Assembly (NCBI GenBank): GCA_036381235.1
Contig: DASVDE010000004.1
Span: forward strand, 109,521-173,520
Direction: 5' to 3'
DNA: 64,000 nt
Source of the DNA: DASVDE01 sp036381235
Lineage (GTDB): Bacteria; Actinomycetota; Thermoleophilia; Solirubrobacterales; 70-9
Positions 8,215 through 16,138 of this stretch are shown here, piece after piece. The position numbers and the translations under genes were made by a program. How positions within the stretch are numbered: position 1 is the stretch's first letter; each line of letters starts with the position of its first letter. The notes under the pieces were generated by a model. It was not told where the DNA came from. It ran no database searches and was given only the letters and a program-made list of their open reading frames with translations.

Positions 8215-9372
8215 TTACGCCGCCTGTTTGGCGGCTGTGTAGGTGCGCTTCGTCTCCCGCACCGCATCGCGATATACGTCCTCCACGGCGACGCCGGAGT
8301 CAAGTGCCTCGCGCGCTCGCTGGGCGCCGTTGCGACTCGGAAGGTCCACCTCTATGCCCAGCTGCGAGCGTGCCGGCTCGGTCCAGCCCAGCACCTCCTC
8401 CAGTACCGCTCGGGCCTCAACCTCGGTCCCGCGCCGGAAGTCGATCATCTTGCCGCTCATCCCATAGCGGATAGCCCGCCACAGGTTCTCCTCAATCTCG
8501 CGGTCGGCGAGCGGCCGGCCGGCACCCTCGTAGCCGTTCTCGTCATATGCAAGGGCGGCCTGCGCGATGCAGGCCGCGATCAACCCCGCCAGCGCAAACG
8601 ACTCGTCCCCCCTGGTCTGCGCGTCGCAGATGCGGACCTCAACCGTGCCGAAGTGATGATGAGGCCGCACGCTCCACCACAGCTGAGTCGATTCGACGAT
8701 CGTCCCGGTCCGCTCCAACGTCTCAATGAAATCGGCGTAGCTGTCCCAGTCGACGAACGGGCTGGGAACTCCGCAGCGGGGAAAGGTGCGGGTGAAGATC
8801 TCCGTGCGCACCGTGTGCAGACCGGTGTCGCGGCGGTCGAGGAACGGAGAGTTGGCGGAGACGGCGAGCAACAGGGGCAGCAGCTCCCGCATCCAGTCGC
8901 AGACGGCGATCGCTCGATCGGCGCCGCGAACGCCCATGTGGACGTGCATGCTCCAGGTGTTGTTGCGCTGCGCGACCCAGCCGAGGTCGTGGCTGAGGCG
9001 GCGGTAATGCGGCGTGTCGATGATCCGCTGGTCGAGGTAGTCGGCCCAGGGATGGGTGCCCATCGCGCCCAGCGCCAGGCCCATTCTCTCGGTCAGCTCG
9101 AACAGCCTCGCGCGGCGCTCGCGCTGCTTTGCGACCGCCTCGGCGAAGGTCTCGGCGCGGCCGGAGCGGATCTCGATCTCCGAGGCGATCAGCTCGCCGG
9201 CGGCCGACTCGGCCAGCACCTCATCGGCCTGACAGGCCGCGTAGACGTCCTCGAAGCGATGCTCCAATTCCAGCGTCGCCGGGTCGAGGATCGCGAACTC
9301 CTCCTCCAGCCCGATCGTGAAATCGGTGGAAGACTCGAATCTCTCTCGAACGAGGTCGAGGTCCAGGGACAA
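8215..9372 (-). CDS. GCS2-family carboxylate-amine ligase (YbdK-like glutamate-cysteine ligase)
   Basis: The 385-residue protein begins near FTIGLEEEFAILD, the hallmark glutamate-rich strand of the GCS2/YbdK family. It continues with GTHPWADY, the histidine-containing NTWSMHVHMGV, RTEIFTRTFPRCG and a VEVRICDAQT strand typical of the family. Members ligate glutamate to cysteine weakly or act in related amide-bond chemistry; the physiological substrate here is not established. TTG at 9372 lies 4 bases after the rex stop on the same strand, so it is probably cotranscribed with rex. Confidence 0.88.
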   Translation of the reverse strand: MSLDLDLVRERFESSTDFTIGLEEEFAILDPATLELEHRFEDVYAACQADEVLAESAAGELIASEIEIRSGRAETFAEAVAKQRERRARLFELTERMGLALGAMGTHPWADYLDQRIIDTPHYRRLSHDLGWVAQRNNTWSMHVHMGVRGADRAIAVCDWMRELLPLLLAVSANSPFLDRRDTGLHTVRTEIFTRTFPRCGVPSPFVDWDSYADFIETLERTGTIVESTQLWWSVRPHHHFGTVEVRICDAQTRGDESFALAGLIAACIAQAALAYDENGYEGAGRPLADREIEENLWRAIRYGMSGKMIDFRRGTEVEARAVLEEVLGWTEPARSQLGIEVDLPSRNGAQRAREALDSGVAVEDVYRDAVRETKRTYTAAKQAA

Positions 9373-9376
9373 GAGA

Positions 9377-10084
9377 TCAGGCCAGGTAGAAGTAGAGCGC
9401 GTAGAGGAGGTCGACGGCTGGGCTGGACGCGTGCACCGTCACCTCCGGCGGAACTTGGAGCAGTTGTTCGGAGTAGTTGAAGATGATCTTGACGCCGGCT
9501 TCGACGAGGCGGTCGGCGACATCCTGGGCCGAACCGGCCGGAACGGCCAGCACGCCGACCACTATCTCCTCCTGGGCGACCACATCCCCCAGCTCGCTGA
9601 AATCGCGCACTCGCAGGTCGCCGACCTGGGTGCCGACGACGCTCGGGTCGACGTCGAACATGGCGACGATCTGGAAGCCATGGTCGGCGAAGATGTCGGA
9701 GCTGGCGATCGCCTGACCCAGATTGCCGGCGCCGAACAGGGCGATGTTGTGCTGTCCCGACGTACGCAGGATCTTGCGAACCTCGGCAACCAGGGAATCG
9801 ACGTTGTAGCCGACCCCACGCTTGCCGAACTTGCCGAAGCCGGAGAGGTCGCGGCGAATCTGGGTTGGGTTGATGTGGGTGTACTCGGAGAGCTCCTGAG
9901 AGGAGATCGTCTCCCGCCCCATCTTGCGCGCCTGGGTTAGAACCTGGAGGTAGCGGGACAAGCGTGCCGCAACGCCGAGCGACAGTCGCTCACCGTCGAC
10001 GACCAACCCGCTCGGCACTTCACGCTCCTCGACTATCCCCATCATCACTTTCGCTCTTCGCTCGCTGCGCAGAGAACCACTCAT
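9377..10084 (-). CDS. rex: redox-sensing transcriptional repressor Rex
   Basis: The 235-residue protein has an N-terminal winged helix (SRYLQVLTQ, TQIRRDLSGFGKFGKRGVGY) and a Rossmann domain with NIALFGAGNLGQAI for NADH. A C-terminal swapped helix ends in VDLLYALYFYLA. Rex senses NADH/NAD+ and represses fermentation and respiration genes. The ATG at 10084 overlaps the glutaredoxin stop as ATGA. However, its first ~12 residues (MSGSLRSERRAK) come from the dispersed repeat at 10056-10109, so the ancestral start may be the internal ATG pair at 10045/10042. No canonical Rex operator was recognised nearby. Confidence 0.95.
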   Translation of the reverse strand: MSGSLRSERRAKVMMGIVEEREVPSGLVVDGERLSLGVAARLSRYLQVLTQARKMGRETISSQELSEYTHINPTQIRRDLSGFGKFGKRGVGYNVDSLVAEVRKILRTSGQHNIALFGAGNLGQAIASSDIFADHGFQIVAMFDVDPSVVGTQVGDLRVRDFSELGDVVAQEEIVVGVLAVPAGSAQDVADRLVEAGVKIIFNYSEQLLQVPPEVTVHASSPAVDLLYALYFYLA

Positions 10085-10109
10085 GGATGCTTGCTCGCTC
10101 CGCGCTCAT
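10056..10109 (-). repeat. junction repeat family A, diverged single copy
   Basis: Read on the minus strand, this 54-base segment begins ATGAGCGCGGAGCGAGCAAG and matches the tandem copies at 30691-30830 at all but about four positions. It spans the glutaredoxin/rex junction. In one frame it gives the last residues of the glutaredoxin (HERGASKHP), and in another it gives the ATG and first residues of Rex. Confidence 0.8.
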
Positions 10110-10356
10110 GGGCCCCCACAGTATCGAGCCTCGCCCGCAAAACGGTTTCGTCGAGGACCAGCTCGGAGACGACTACGCCGTCCACCTCGACCACCGGTAT
10201 CCGCTCCAGGTGTCGTCTCAGCAACAGCTCGTCGCTCTCGATGTCGACCTCGCGAAGCCCGAAGCGGTAGCCCTCGCCGTGCAGGGAGACGATCCGCGCG
10301 ATCGCCTCTTCGCACAGGTGGCAGCCGGGGCGCGAGTAGACGACGACCTCCGCCAC
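10081..10356 (-). CDS. glutaredoxin-family thiol-disulfide protein
   Basis: This 91-residue thioredoxin-fold protein begins VAEVVVYSRPGCHLCEEA, with a CxxC-like redox site CHLC preceded by a glycine. It also has the cis-proline loop ERIPVVEVDG. It likely reduces disulfides or serves as a glutaredoxin in the cytoplasm; its position between tsaD and rex suggests redox-linked expression. GTG at 10356 is one base after the tsaD stop and is preferred to frames further upstream inside tsaD. The last nine residues are encoded by a dispersed repeat, and the stop forms an ATGA overlap with rex. Confidence 0.82.
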   Translation of the reverse strand: MAEVVVYSRPGCHLCEEAIARIVSLHGEGYRFGLREVDIESDELLLRRHLERIPVVEVDGVVVSELVLDETVLRARLDTVGAHERGASKHP

Positions 10357-10357
10357 G

Positions 10358-11362
10358 TCAAGCCGCCACCGTCTCACCGGTGGCAAAAGCGTCATAGGAG
10401 AGATAGTCGGGGTAGGGAATCCGGGGAGCAAAGCGCGCGGCGGAGCCGATCATCGCGGCGTTGTCGGTGCACAGCTCGAGCGGCACCAGCTTCAGCGCGA
10501 TTCCCCGTCGCGCACAGAGTGCCTCCACCGCCTCGCGCAGCGGGCCGTTTGCGGCGACTCCTCCGCCCAGCGCAACCGCATCCCACTCATCGACATCGAG
10601 CGCTCGCTCGAGCTTCGCGATCAGTTGTGCCACCGCGGCCGCCTGAAAGGAGGCCGCAAGATCGGCACGGCGCTCCTGGACCCCCGCCTCGCCCAGCTCG
10701 CGACAGCGATAGGCGAGCGCCGTCTTCAGGCCGCTGAAGCTGAAATCGAGGCCCGGCTCGCGCGTCATCGCCACCGGCGTCTCGAATGCGTCGGGGTCAC
10801 CCTCTTCGGCGAGCTTCTGCAACGCCGGCCCCCCCGGATAGCCGAGCCCCAGCATCCGCGCCACCTTGTCGAACGCCTCCCCGGCGGCGTCGTCGAGCGT
10901 CTGCCCGAGCACCTCGTGGCCCTCGTGGTCGCGGACCGCGGCCAGCAGCGTATGCCCGCCGCTGGCCACCAGGCAGATGAATGGCGGCTCCAACGGATCG
11001 GGCTCGAGGAAGTTGGCGGCAACGTGGCCCTGGAGGTGGTCGACGGGAATCAGCGGCAATCGCCGCGGGGCGGCCAGTGCCTTCGCGGTGCTGACCCCCA
11101 CCAAGAGCGCCCCGATCAAGCCCGGCCCGGCAGTCACGGCGACCGCCTCGACCTCTTCGAGAGAGACGTTCGCCTCCTCCAGCGCGGCGTCGACGGCGGG
11201 AATCGCAAGCTCGAGGTGATGGCGCGAGGCGACCTCCGGCACCACCCCGCCGAAGCGCTGGTGAGCGGCCGCCTGAGAGGAGATCACGTTGGCGAGAATC
11301 CGCGACCCGTCGAGGACGGCCGCGCATGTGTCGTCGCAGGAAGTCTCGATCGCGAGGATCAA
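10358..11362 (-). CDS. tsaD: tRNA N6-threonylcarbamoyladenosine transferase TsaD
   Basis: The 334-residue ASKHA-fold protein opens ILAIETSCDDTCAAVL. It has the family segment FGGVVPEVASRHHLE, a metal-binding pair in VDHLQGHVAA, LVASGGHT, and GGGVAANGPLRE. With TsaB and TsaE (both nearby) it transfers threonylcarbamoyl from its adenylate to A37 of ANN-decoding tRNAs. TTG at 11362 is used, 4 bases after the rimI stop. The gene is part of a minus-strand operon tsaB-rimI-tsaD-glutaredoxin-rex. Length matches the family. Confidence 0.96.
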   Translation of the reverse strand: MILAIETSCDDTCAAVLDGSRILANVISSQAAAHQRFGGVVPEVASRHHLELAIPAVDAALEEANVSLEEVEAVAVTAGPGLIGALLVGVSTAKALAAPRRLPLIPVDHLQGHVAANFLEPDPLEPPFICLVASGGHTLLAAVRDHEGHEVLGQTLDDAAGEAFDKVARMLGLGYPGGPALQKLAEEGDPDAFETPVAMTREPGLDFSFSGLKTALAYRCRELGEAGVQERRADLAASFQAAAVAQLIAKLERALDVDEWDAVALGGGVAANGPLREAVEALCARRGIALKLVPLELCTDNAAMIGSAARFAPRIPYPDYLSYDAFATGETVAA

Positions 11363-11366
11363 CGCG

Positions 11367-11837
11367 TCAGTCCAGCCACATGATCAGCGCGTCCTCGCCG
11401 TTGTCGTGGTAGTAGCGAGGACGGATGCCGGCGGAGCGGAAGCCGAAGCGCTCATACATGGCGATCGCCTGGTGGTTGGAAACGCGAACCTCGAGCGTGA
11501 AGGGAAGCTCACCGTGCCCTTCTTCGAAGAGCTGGGAGATCAGGCGACCGGCCACCCCGCTGCGACGACGCTCTGGCGCCACCGCGACATTCATCAGATG
11601 CCAGACCTGGTCATAGCGCGAACAGACCAGATAGCCGAGAAGCTCGTCGCCGGCGGACGCCGCCAAGCAGATCCCCGAAGGCTTGGAGAGCTCCAACACG
11701 AACATCGCCAGCGACCATGGTGTGGGGAAGGAGCGCCGCTCGATTGCGATCACGGCGGGCAGGTCGCTGTAGGACAGCCGCCTTACGCGGACCTCCCGGG
11801 CTACCTCACTCGGTTCTTTGGAAAGTGTCTCGCTCAC
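11367..11837 (-). CDS. rimI: ribosomal-protein-alanine N-acetyltransferase RimI-like GNAT
   Basis: The 156-residue GNAT protein contains IERRSFPTPWSLAMF at the substrate end and the acetyl-CoA-binding strand VAPERRRSGVAGRLI, followed by LEVRVSNHQAIAMYERFGF. RimI acetylates the N-terminal alanine of ribosomal protein S18. Linkage to tsaB and tsaD is the usual bacterial arrangement and supports the call over a generic acetyltransferase. GTG at 11837 overlaps the tsaB end by 32 bases. Confidence 0.9.
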   Translation of the reverse strand: MSETLSKEPSEVAREVRVRRLSYSDLPAVIAIERRSFPTPWSLAMFVLELSKPSGICLAASAGDELLGYLVCSRYDQVWHLMNVAVAPERRRSGVAGRLISQLFEEGHGELPFTLEVRVSNHQAIAMYERFGFRSAGIRPRYYHDNGEDALIMWLD

Positions 11838-12510
11838 GCCAGCGCTCCGCGTCGGGGGGCCTCAGGTAGATCGGTGCGACCGGGCCGGCGGCCTCCCCGT
11901 CTCGGGCGTCCGCCGCGAGAGCGCAGACGTGCCGCGCGGCGACCCGATGCACGGGGTCGGCATCGCCTGGAATCTCGATGCCGCCGCCAACCAACTCATC
12001 GCGAAATCGTACCGCCCCCGATCCAGCCGCCAGGATGGGGTGCGACAGCTCGGCGATGCGCACCGCCAGCTCAGCCGGCGCCATTGCCGACGGCTCCCAG
12101 AGCCGCGACCCGTCCACTGCGTAGAGGGCGACGAACACCTCGCCGCGGCGGGCGTCCAGTACGGCCAGGGCTAGGCCCTCTCCCGTCTCGCGAATTCCCC
12201 TCCCCAGGGCGTCGAGCGTGCAAACGCCGGAGATCGGCAGGCCGAGGCCGGCGCAAAGCCCCTGCGCCGTGGCGATCCCAATCCGCAGCCCGGTGAAGGA
12301 GCCGGGGCCAACGCCGACCGCGATCAGGTCGACGGCGTCCCAGCCGCCGGCCGCCGAGGCAGAGCGTTCGACCTCCTCCAGAAGGGAGGTGGCATGCCTG
12401 GGGCGCCCACCGGCATCGGGCCCGCGCTGAACCTCATGGGCGATCTCGCCGTCGCGCGCCGCGCAAACCGTGGTGTCGTCGGTTGCGGTGTCGAAGCCGA
12501 CTACGACCAG
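11806..12510 (-). CDS. tsaB: TsaB, threonylcarbamoyl-adenosine biosynthesis partner of TsaD
   Basis: The protein has the short ASKHA fold of TsaB: LVVVGFDTATDDTTVCA, VGVGPGSFTGLRIGIATAQGL and the LDARRGEVFVALY strand. It binds TsaD and is needed for t6A37 formation. The conserved N-terminus begins at the CTG at 12510, and there is no ATG, GTG or TTG in frame close to it. The only upstream open frame runs antisense-like through the secreted-protein gene in another frame. CTG initiation, or coupling to the gene ending at 12524, is the simplest reading. The end overlaps rimI by 32 bases. Confidence 0.88.
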   Translation of the reverse strand: MVVVGFDTATDDTTVCAARDGEIAHEVQRGPDAGGRPRHATSLLEEVERSASAAGGWDAVDLIAVGVGPGSFTGLRIGIATAQGLCAGLGLPISGVCTLDALGRGIRETGEGLALAVLDARRGEVFVALYAVDGSRLWEPSAMAPAELAVRIAELSHPILAAGSGAVRFRDELVGGGIEIPGDADPVHRVAARHVCALAADARDGEAAGPVAPIYLRPPDAERWRERDTFQRTE

Positions 12511-12523
12511 ATCGCGCCCGCCG

Positions 12524-12934
12524 CTACCCGTTGACTTTGAAGATGAAAAGGCCGACTCGCTTGCCCTGCACGAACCAGGTGACCCGGTGTTTTCCCGGGA
12601 TGTTCGAGGTGATCTTGTTGACGTAGAGAGTTCCCTTGATGGCCTGCTGGTGATTGGCGCAGAGGTTTTTCCCGTTGGGGAAGTGGATGCAGACCTTGTA
12701 GTAGACGCAAAGAACGGATTTCCCCTCGGGGTCGCGACACGGCTGCCCCTTGTTGGAGCGGAAGAAGGCGCCCTTCTTGCGCTTCTTCGAGCAGATGTGT
12801 GAGGGCTTAGCGTTTTGGGAGACGCCACAGGCGACGTAATGCTTGAACGCCGCCGCGCCGGCCGAGGCGGGCACGGCCACCGCCAGCAGCACGACCGAAG
12901 CCAACACCGCCGCGAGCGTCTTCATGCCCTGCAT
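12524..12934 (-). CDS. secreted cysteine-containing protein of unknown function
   Basis: The 136-residue product has a clear signal peptide (MKTLAAVLASVVLLAVAVPA, then SAGAAA) likely cleaved near residue 28. The mature basic region has six cysteines (including ACG, HICSKK, QPCRD, VLCVYY, KVCIH, NLCAN) and ends in a hydrophobic strand, KRVGLFIFKVNG. A disulfide-bonded small beta-domain exported from the cell is likely. AAAGGG lies about seven bases before ATG 12934. It ends 13 bases before the presumed CTG of tsaB. No family was recognised. Confidence 0.8.
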   Translation of the reverse strand: MQGMKTLAAVLASVVLLAVAVPASAGAAAFKHYVACGVSQNAKPSHICSKKRKKGAFFRSNKGQPCRDPEGKSVLCVYYKVCIHFPNGKNLCANHQQAIKGTLYVNKITSNIPGKHRVTWFVQGKRVGLFIFKVNG

Positions 12935-12994
12935 TCGGGACCCTTTCCCTCGATCGAAGTTACTGTGATGCTACATCCCTTGAAAGGAGATCTA

Positions 12995-13345
12995 GTGAAC
13001 CGCTTCAAACACCGCGTAGCGGCGATAGTTGCCGTGCTGGCGGTCGCAGCCGTAGGGGCCGGCTGCGGCGGCAGCGACAGCACCGACAGCGTCAGCGACC
13101 AGCTCAACAGCGTCAGCGACCAAGCCAAGGACATCAACCAGCAGGCGAGCGAGGCCGTCGACAACGCCCAGCAGCAAGCAAACGAGGCGATCGACACGGC
13201 GAAGAAGAAGCTGAACGACGCGGACATTCCCGAAGAGGCCCAGAACAAGGTCGACAAGGCCAACCGCAAGCTGGATCAGGCCAAGGACAAGGTCAATGAC
13301 GCGGCGGATCAGGCCAAGGAGCAGTTGGACAACTCGGGCTACTAG
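12995..13345 (+). CDS. lipoprotein with helical coiled-coil mature region
   Basis: The 116-residue product starts at GTG 12995, supported by AAAGGAGA a few bases upstream. A signal sequence ends in a lipobox (AAVGAGC), so it should be lipid-anchored. The mature part is a Gln/Asn/Asp/Lys/Ala-rich heptad helix with repeated SVSDQ and near-repeats of KVDKANRKLDQAKDKVNDA. This pattern resembles apolipoprotein/LEA-like helical repeats. It is the only plus-strand gene in the local block and ends in a 4-base CTAG overlap with tsaE, giving convergent shared stop codons. Function unknown. Confidence 0.85.
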   Translation: MNRFKHRVAAIVAVLAVAAVGAGCGGSDSTDSVSDQLNSVSDQAKDINQQASEAVDNAQQQANEAIDTAKKKLNDADIPEEAQNKVDKANRKLDQAKDKVNDAADQAKEQLDNSGY

Positions 13346-13791
13346 GCGGGGTCGGTCAGCTCGACGATCCGAGTGTCGCCGCCGGTGTGGTGGATTCGCA
13401 CCTCCAGCGCCCGCCGCGCGAGATGCGAGTCCGCCACCGCCGGCCACTCGATAAAGGCGACCCCGGCCGGGTCGAGGTAGTCGTCCAGCAGGGCAGGATC
13501 CTCATCCTCGAGGTTTTCGAGCCGGTATAGGTCGAGGTGGGAGATCGGCAGCCTCCCTCCCTCGTAACGCTGTCCGATCGTGAAGGTCGGCGAAGTGATC
13601 GGCCCCTCGACTCCGAGCGCCCGGCAGGCGCCCCTGATCAAGGTCGTCTTGCCGGCGCCGATCTCACCGCTGACGACGACCACGTCACCGGGCTCGAGGC
13701 GTTCTGTCAGCCGCGCCCCCACCGCCTCCGTCTCGGCCGCGGACTGCGAAGAAAAGCGCCGCCTCCTCTGCTCTCGCTCGCTCGCACTCAT
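13342..13791 (-). CDS. tsaE: TsaE, ATPase of the threonylcarbamoyl-adenosine pathway
   Basis: The 149-residue P-loop protein has VVVSGEIGAGKTTLIRGACR, SPTFTIGQRYEG, ISHLDLYRL and the Walker B-like FIEWPAVAD. TsaE binds the TsaB-TsaD complex and drives its catalytic cycle in t6A synthesis. ATG 13791 is chosen; the first residues MSASEREQ are supplied by a dispersed repeat shared with the start of trpB. The homologous part begins around residue 14. It follows the uracil-DNA glycosylase gene by 46 bases. Confidence 0.94.
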   Translation of the reverse strand: MSASEREQRRRRFSSQSAAETEAVGARLTERLEPGDVVVVSGEIGAGKTTLIRGACRALGVEGPITSPTFTIGQRYEGGRLPISHLDLYRLENLEDEDPALLDDYLDPAGVAFIEWPAVADSHLARRALEVRIHHTGGDTRIVELTDPA

Positions 13792-13829
13792 AATCACCAG
13801 ACCTTGTTCGCTCGCTTCCGCGTCCGGGG
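13766..13829 (-). repeat. junction repeat family B, copy at tsaE start
   Basis: On the minus strand this segment runs from a GGACGCGGAAGCGAGCG block through GGTGATTATG into the codons for SASEREQ. It matches the trpB start region at 50537-50602 over about 60 bases with few changes. It fills most of the 46-base gap after the uracil-DNA glycosylase gene and provides the tsaE start codon. Confidence 0.78.
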
Positions 13830-13837
13830 CGGCTTGC

Positions 13838-14500
13838 CTACCCGAACAGGCCCATCTGATCCGGGGGCGGCGCCTCCTCGACCGGCTCGTCGTACTCCTC
13901 CGTCTCGGGGAGCGGCATCGAGAGCAGCTCCGGCAGGCGCGCGAAGTCACGGCGCAACGTCTCCTTGACCGCGGGCGTGCGCAGCGCAGCCGCCGGGTGG
14001 AAGAGCGGTAGTAGGAACACCGTCCGTCCACCCAGCTCGTGCACCTGCGGGGTACCTCGGACCTTGGTGATCCCGGCCGGATTGCCGCTCAGCAGCTTGG
14101 TGGCGAAGTTGCCCAGAGTGCAGACGACCCGGGGCTCGATCAGCCGCACCTGCTCGAAGAGGTAGGGGCGGCAGGCTTCTATCTCCAACGGCTGGGGGTC
14201 GCGATTGCCGGGGGGCCTCGACTTCAAGACGTTGGCGATGAAGGCGTCCTCGCGCGACATGCCGATTTCCTGAAGCAGCTCGTTCAGCAGCTGGCCGGCG
14301 CGGCCGACGAAGGGCAGGCCCTGGCGATCCTCCTCCGCGCCCGGAGCCTCGCCGACGAACATAAGGTCGGCATCGGCGTTGCCGGCGCCGAAGACAGCCT
14401 TGGTGCGGGTTTCGTGCAGGGGGCACCTGGTACAGCTCTGAACCTGTTCATAGAGCGCGACGAGCTCGGCACGGCGCTGCTCGGCGGAGAGCTCCGTCAC
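13838..14500 (-). CDS. family 4 uracil-DNA glycosylase (iron-sulfur type)
   Basis: The 220-residue protein shows the family-4 pattern: first cysteine pair CTRCPLHETR, motif A FVGEAPGAEEDRQGLPFVG, SRPPGNRDP, further cysteines in EACRPYLFEQ and VVCTLGNFA for a 4Fe-4S cluster, and motif B LFHPAAALR. It removes uracil from DNA at the start of base-excision repair. GTG at 14500 overlaps the FmdB stop as GTGA; the homology starts within ten residues. The C-terminal ~25 residues are acidic and proline-rich. Confidence 0.93.
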   Translation of the reverse strand: MTELSAEQRRAELVALYEQVQSCTRCPLHETRTKAVFGAGNADADLMFVGEAPGAEEDRQGLPFVGRAGQLLNELLQEIGMSREDAFIANVLKSRPPGNRDPQPLEIEACRPYLFEQVRLIEPRVVCTLGNFATKLLSGNPAGITKVRGTPQVHELGGRTVFLLPLFHPAAALRTPAVKETLRRDFARLPELLSMPLPETEEYDEPVEEAPPPDQMGLFG

Positions 14501-14754
14501 AGCTCTCCCTTCGCCCGCTTGCGCTTCGTTTCGGCGATCCGCTCGCCGCGCGCCGCCTCGCGCTCCCGCCGCATCCCCTCGTTGGAGCGGACCTTCGCCC
14601 CGCGTGGCTGGCGCCCGGGAGGCGAGACCGCCGAGAGCAGGCGACGACTCTGGCGCGAGCTGCACACGGGACAGGCGGCACTGTCGGCTCCCGGAGCGAC
14701 CAGCTCCTCGAAGCGGTTGCCGCACTCCTCGCACTCGAACTCATAGATGGGCAC
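14497..14754 (-). CDS. FmdB-family zinc-ribbon protein
   Basis: The 85-residue protein begins PIYEFECEECGNRFE after its initiator, the invariant FmdB beginning. It has two CxxC knuckles (CEEC and CPVC) that should bind one zinc. The remainder is a basic helix ending KRKRAKGEL. FmdB-like proteins are usually of unknown or regulatory role. GTG 14754 is preferred because it matches the family N-terminus; ATG 14766 four codons upstream is possible. It ends in a GTGA overlap with the glycosylase gene. Confidence 0.85.
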   Translation of the reverse strand: MPIYEFECEECGNRFEELVAPGADSAACPVCSSRQSRRLLSAVSPPGRQPRGAKVRSNEGMRREREAARGERIAETKRKRAKGEL

Positions 14755-14783
14755 TCTGGCGCCCATGTTAAGTCGCCCGGGGT

Positions 14784-15719
14784 CTAAGGCAACGGCTCCC
14801 AGTCCCACGCCTTCTGGGAGGTCAGGCTCTCCTGGTCGAGGTAGCGGCGAAACTCCTGAAGCTCGGAAGGCTCGACGCCGTAGACGTGGTCGGGCTCGGG
14901 GAAGCCGTGCGAGCGAACGTCCTCGGCGTAGTGCCGCGTCGCCGCGACCATCGTCTCGTGAACATCGGCGTAGCGCTTGACGAATTTCGCCATCCGGCCG
15001 GTGGTGATACCGAGCAGGTCGTGGAAGACGAGGACCTGCCCCGATGTCGCAGGACCGGCTCCGATCCCGATCGTCGGCACCTCGAGCCTCTCGACGATCG
15101 CCTCGGTGATCGCCGCCGGCACCGCCTCGAAGACGATCGCGAAACAGCCGACCGACTGCAGCGCCAGCGCGTCCTCGCAGAGCTTGACCGCGTCCTGGGC
15201 GGTCTTTCCCTGGGCTTTGTAGCCACCGAGCGCGGTGGCGGTCTGCGGGGTGAGGCCGACGTGCCCCATCACCGGGATGCCGGAGCGAATGATCGCCCGC
15301 GCCCGCTCCACCGAGGTCCCCCCCGCCTCCAGCTTGACCACGCTGCAGCCGGTTTCCTTGACCAGCCGCTGAGCGTTGCGGATCGCAAGCTCGTTGCTTG
15401 CCTCGTAGCTGCCCATCGGCATGTCGCCGACCATGAGCGGCGTATTCAGGCCGCGGCGGACAGCCTTTCCGAGCATCACCATCTCATCCATCGAAACCGG
15501 TTCGGTGCCCGGGTAGCCGAGGACGACCATCGCCGCCGAATCGCCGACCAGGACGATGTCCACACCCGCCTCCTCGGCGACCATCGCCGAGGGGTAGTCG
15601 TAGGCGGTGACCATCACGATCGGCTCGCCCGCGGCCTTCATCTGCGCGAGGCGGGGCAGGCTGACCGGTTTGCGGTCAGAGACGGCGGGCGCCGTATGGG
15701 AGCGGCCACCGGAGCTCAC
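14784..15719 (-). CDS. panB: 3-methyl-2-oxobutanoate hydroxymethyltransferase
   Basis: The 311-residue TIM-barrel protein has MVTAYDYPSAMVAEEAGVD, VLVGDSAAMVVLGY, GDMPMGSYE, KLEAGG and MGHVGLTPQT, with the general-base glutamate in FEAVP. It transfers a hydroxymethyl group from methylene-tetrahydrofolate to ketoisovalerate, the first pantothenate step. GTG 15719 overlaps the panD stop as GTGA, so panC-panD-panB is a tight operon. About 40 C-terminal residues extend beyond the barrel core, within the range of actinobacterial PanB. Confidence 0.97.
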   Translation of the reverse strand: MSSGGRSHTAPAVSDRKPVSLPRLAQMKAAGEPIVMVTAYDYPSAMVAEEAGVDIVLVGDSAAMVVLGYPGTEPVSMDEMVMLGKAVRRGLNTPLMVGDMPMGSYEASNELAIRNAQRLVKETGCSVVKLEAGGTSVERARAIIRSGIPVMGHVGLTPQTATALGGYKAQGKTAQDAVKLCEDALALQSVGCFAIVFEAVPAAITEAIVERLEVPTIGIGAGPATSGQVLVFHDLLGITTGRMAKFVKRYADVHETMVAATRHYAEDVRSHGFPEPDHVYGVEPSELQEFRRYLDQESLTSQKAWDWEPLP

Positions 15720-16108
15720 AGGACCGTCTCGCTGAGGAGAACCTCGGGATGGCTGTCGACGGCGACCGCGCGGTTTTCGTCGTCGACGTGGACGACGACC
15801 GGAGAGTAGGTCTCCAGATCGCTCTCGTCATAGGAGCCGAAGGAAGCGACGATGATCTTGTGACCGGGCCGTGTCAGGTGGGCGGCAGCGCCGTTGACCT
15901 GCATCGTGCCCGAGCCGGGCTCCCCGTCGATCACATAGGTGACGAAGCGGGCGCCGTTGTCGATGTCCCAGACGTGGACCTGCTCATTGGTGATCAGGTC
16001 GGCGCTGGCCATCAGCTCGGTGTCGACCGTGATGCTGCCGACGTAGTCGACATCGCAGTCGCTCACCGTCGCCCGGTGGATCTTCGACTTCAGCATCTGC
16101 CTCTGCAT
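15716..16108 (-). CDS. panD: aspartate 1-decarboxylase precursor
   Basis: The 130-residue protein begins MQRQMLKSKIHRATVSD and contains the self-cleavage site YVGSITVD, where cleavage before serine 25 makes the pyruvoyl group. NGAAAHL and KIIVASFG are also typical. It decarboxylates aspartate to beta-alanine for pantothenate. The ATG at 16108 is preceded by AAGGGAG. It is the middle gene of panC-panD-panB. Confidence 0.97.
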   Translation of the reverse strand: MQRQMLKSKIHRATVSDCDVDYVGSITVDTELMASADLITNEQVHVWDIDNGARFVTYVIDGEPGSGTMQVNGAAAHLTRPGHKIIVASFGSYDESDLETYSPVVVHVDDENRAVAVDSHPEVLLSETVL

Positions 16109-16138
16109 TGCGCTCCCTTCCTGCCGTTTTTCAGGTGT

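Noticed and set aside
13342..13345. CTAG shared by two convergent stops (also at 30170-30173)
   Set aside because: TAG is its own partner on the other strand in CTAG, so such 4-base overlaps arise easily; not treated as a special signal.
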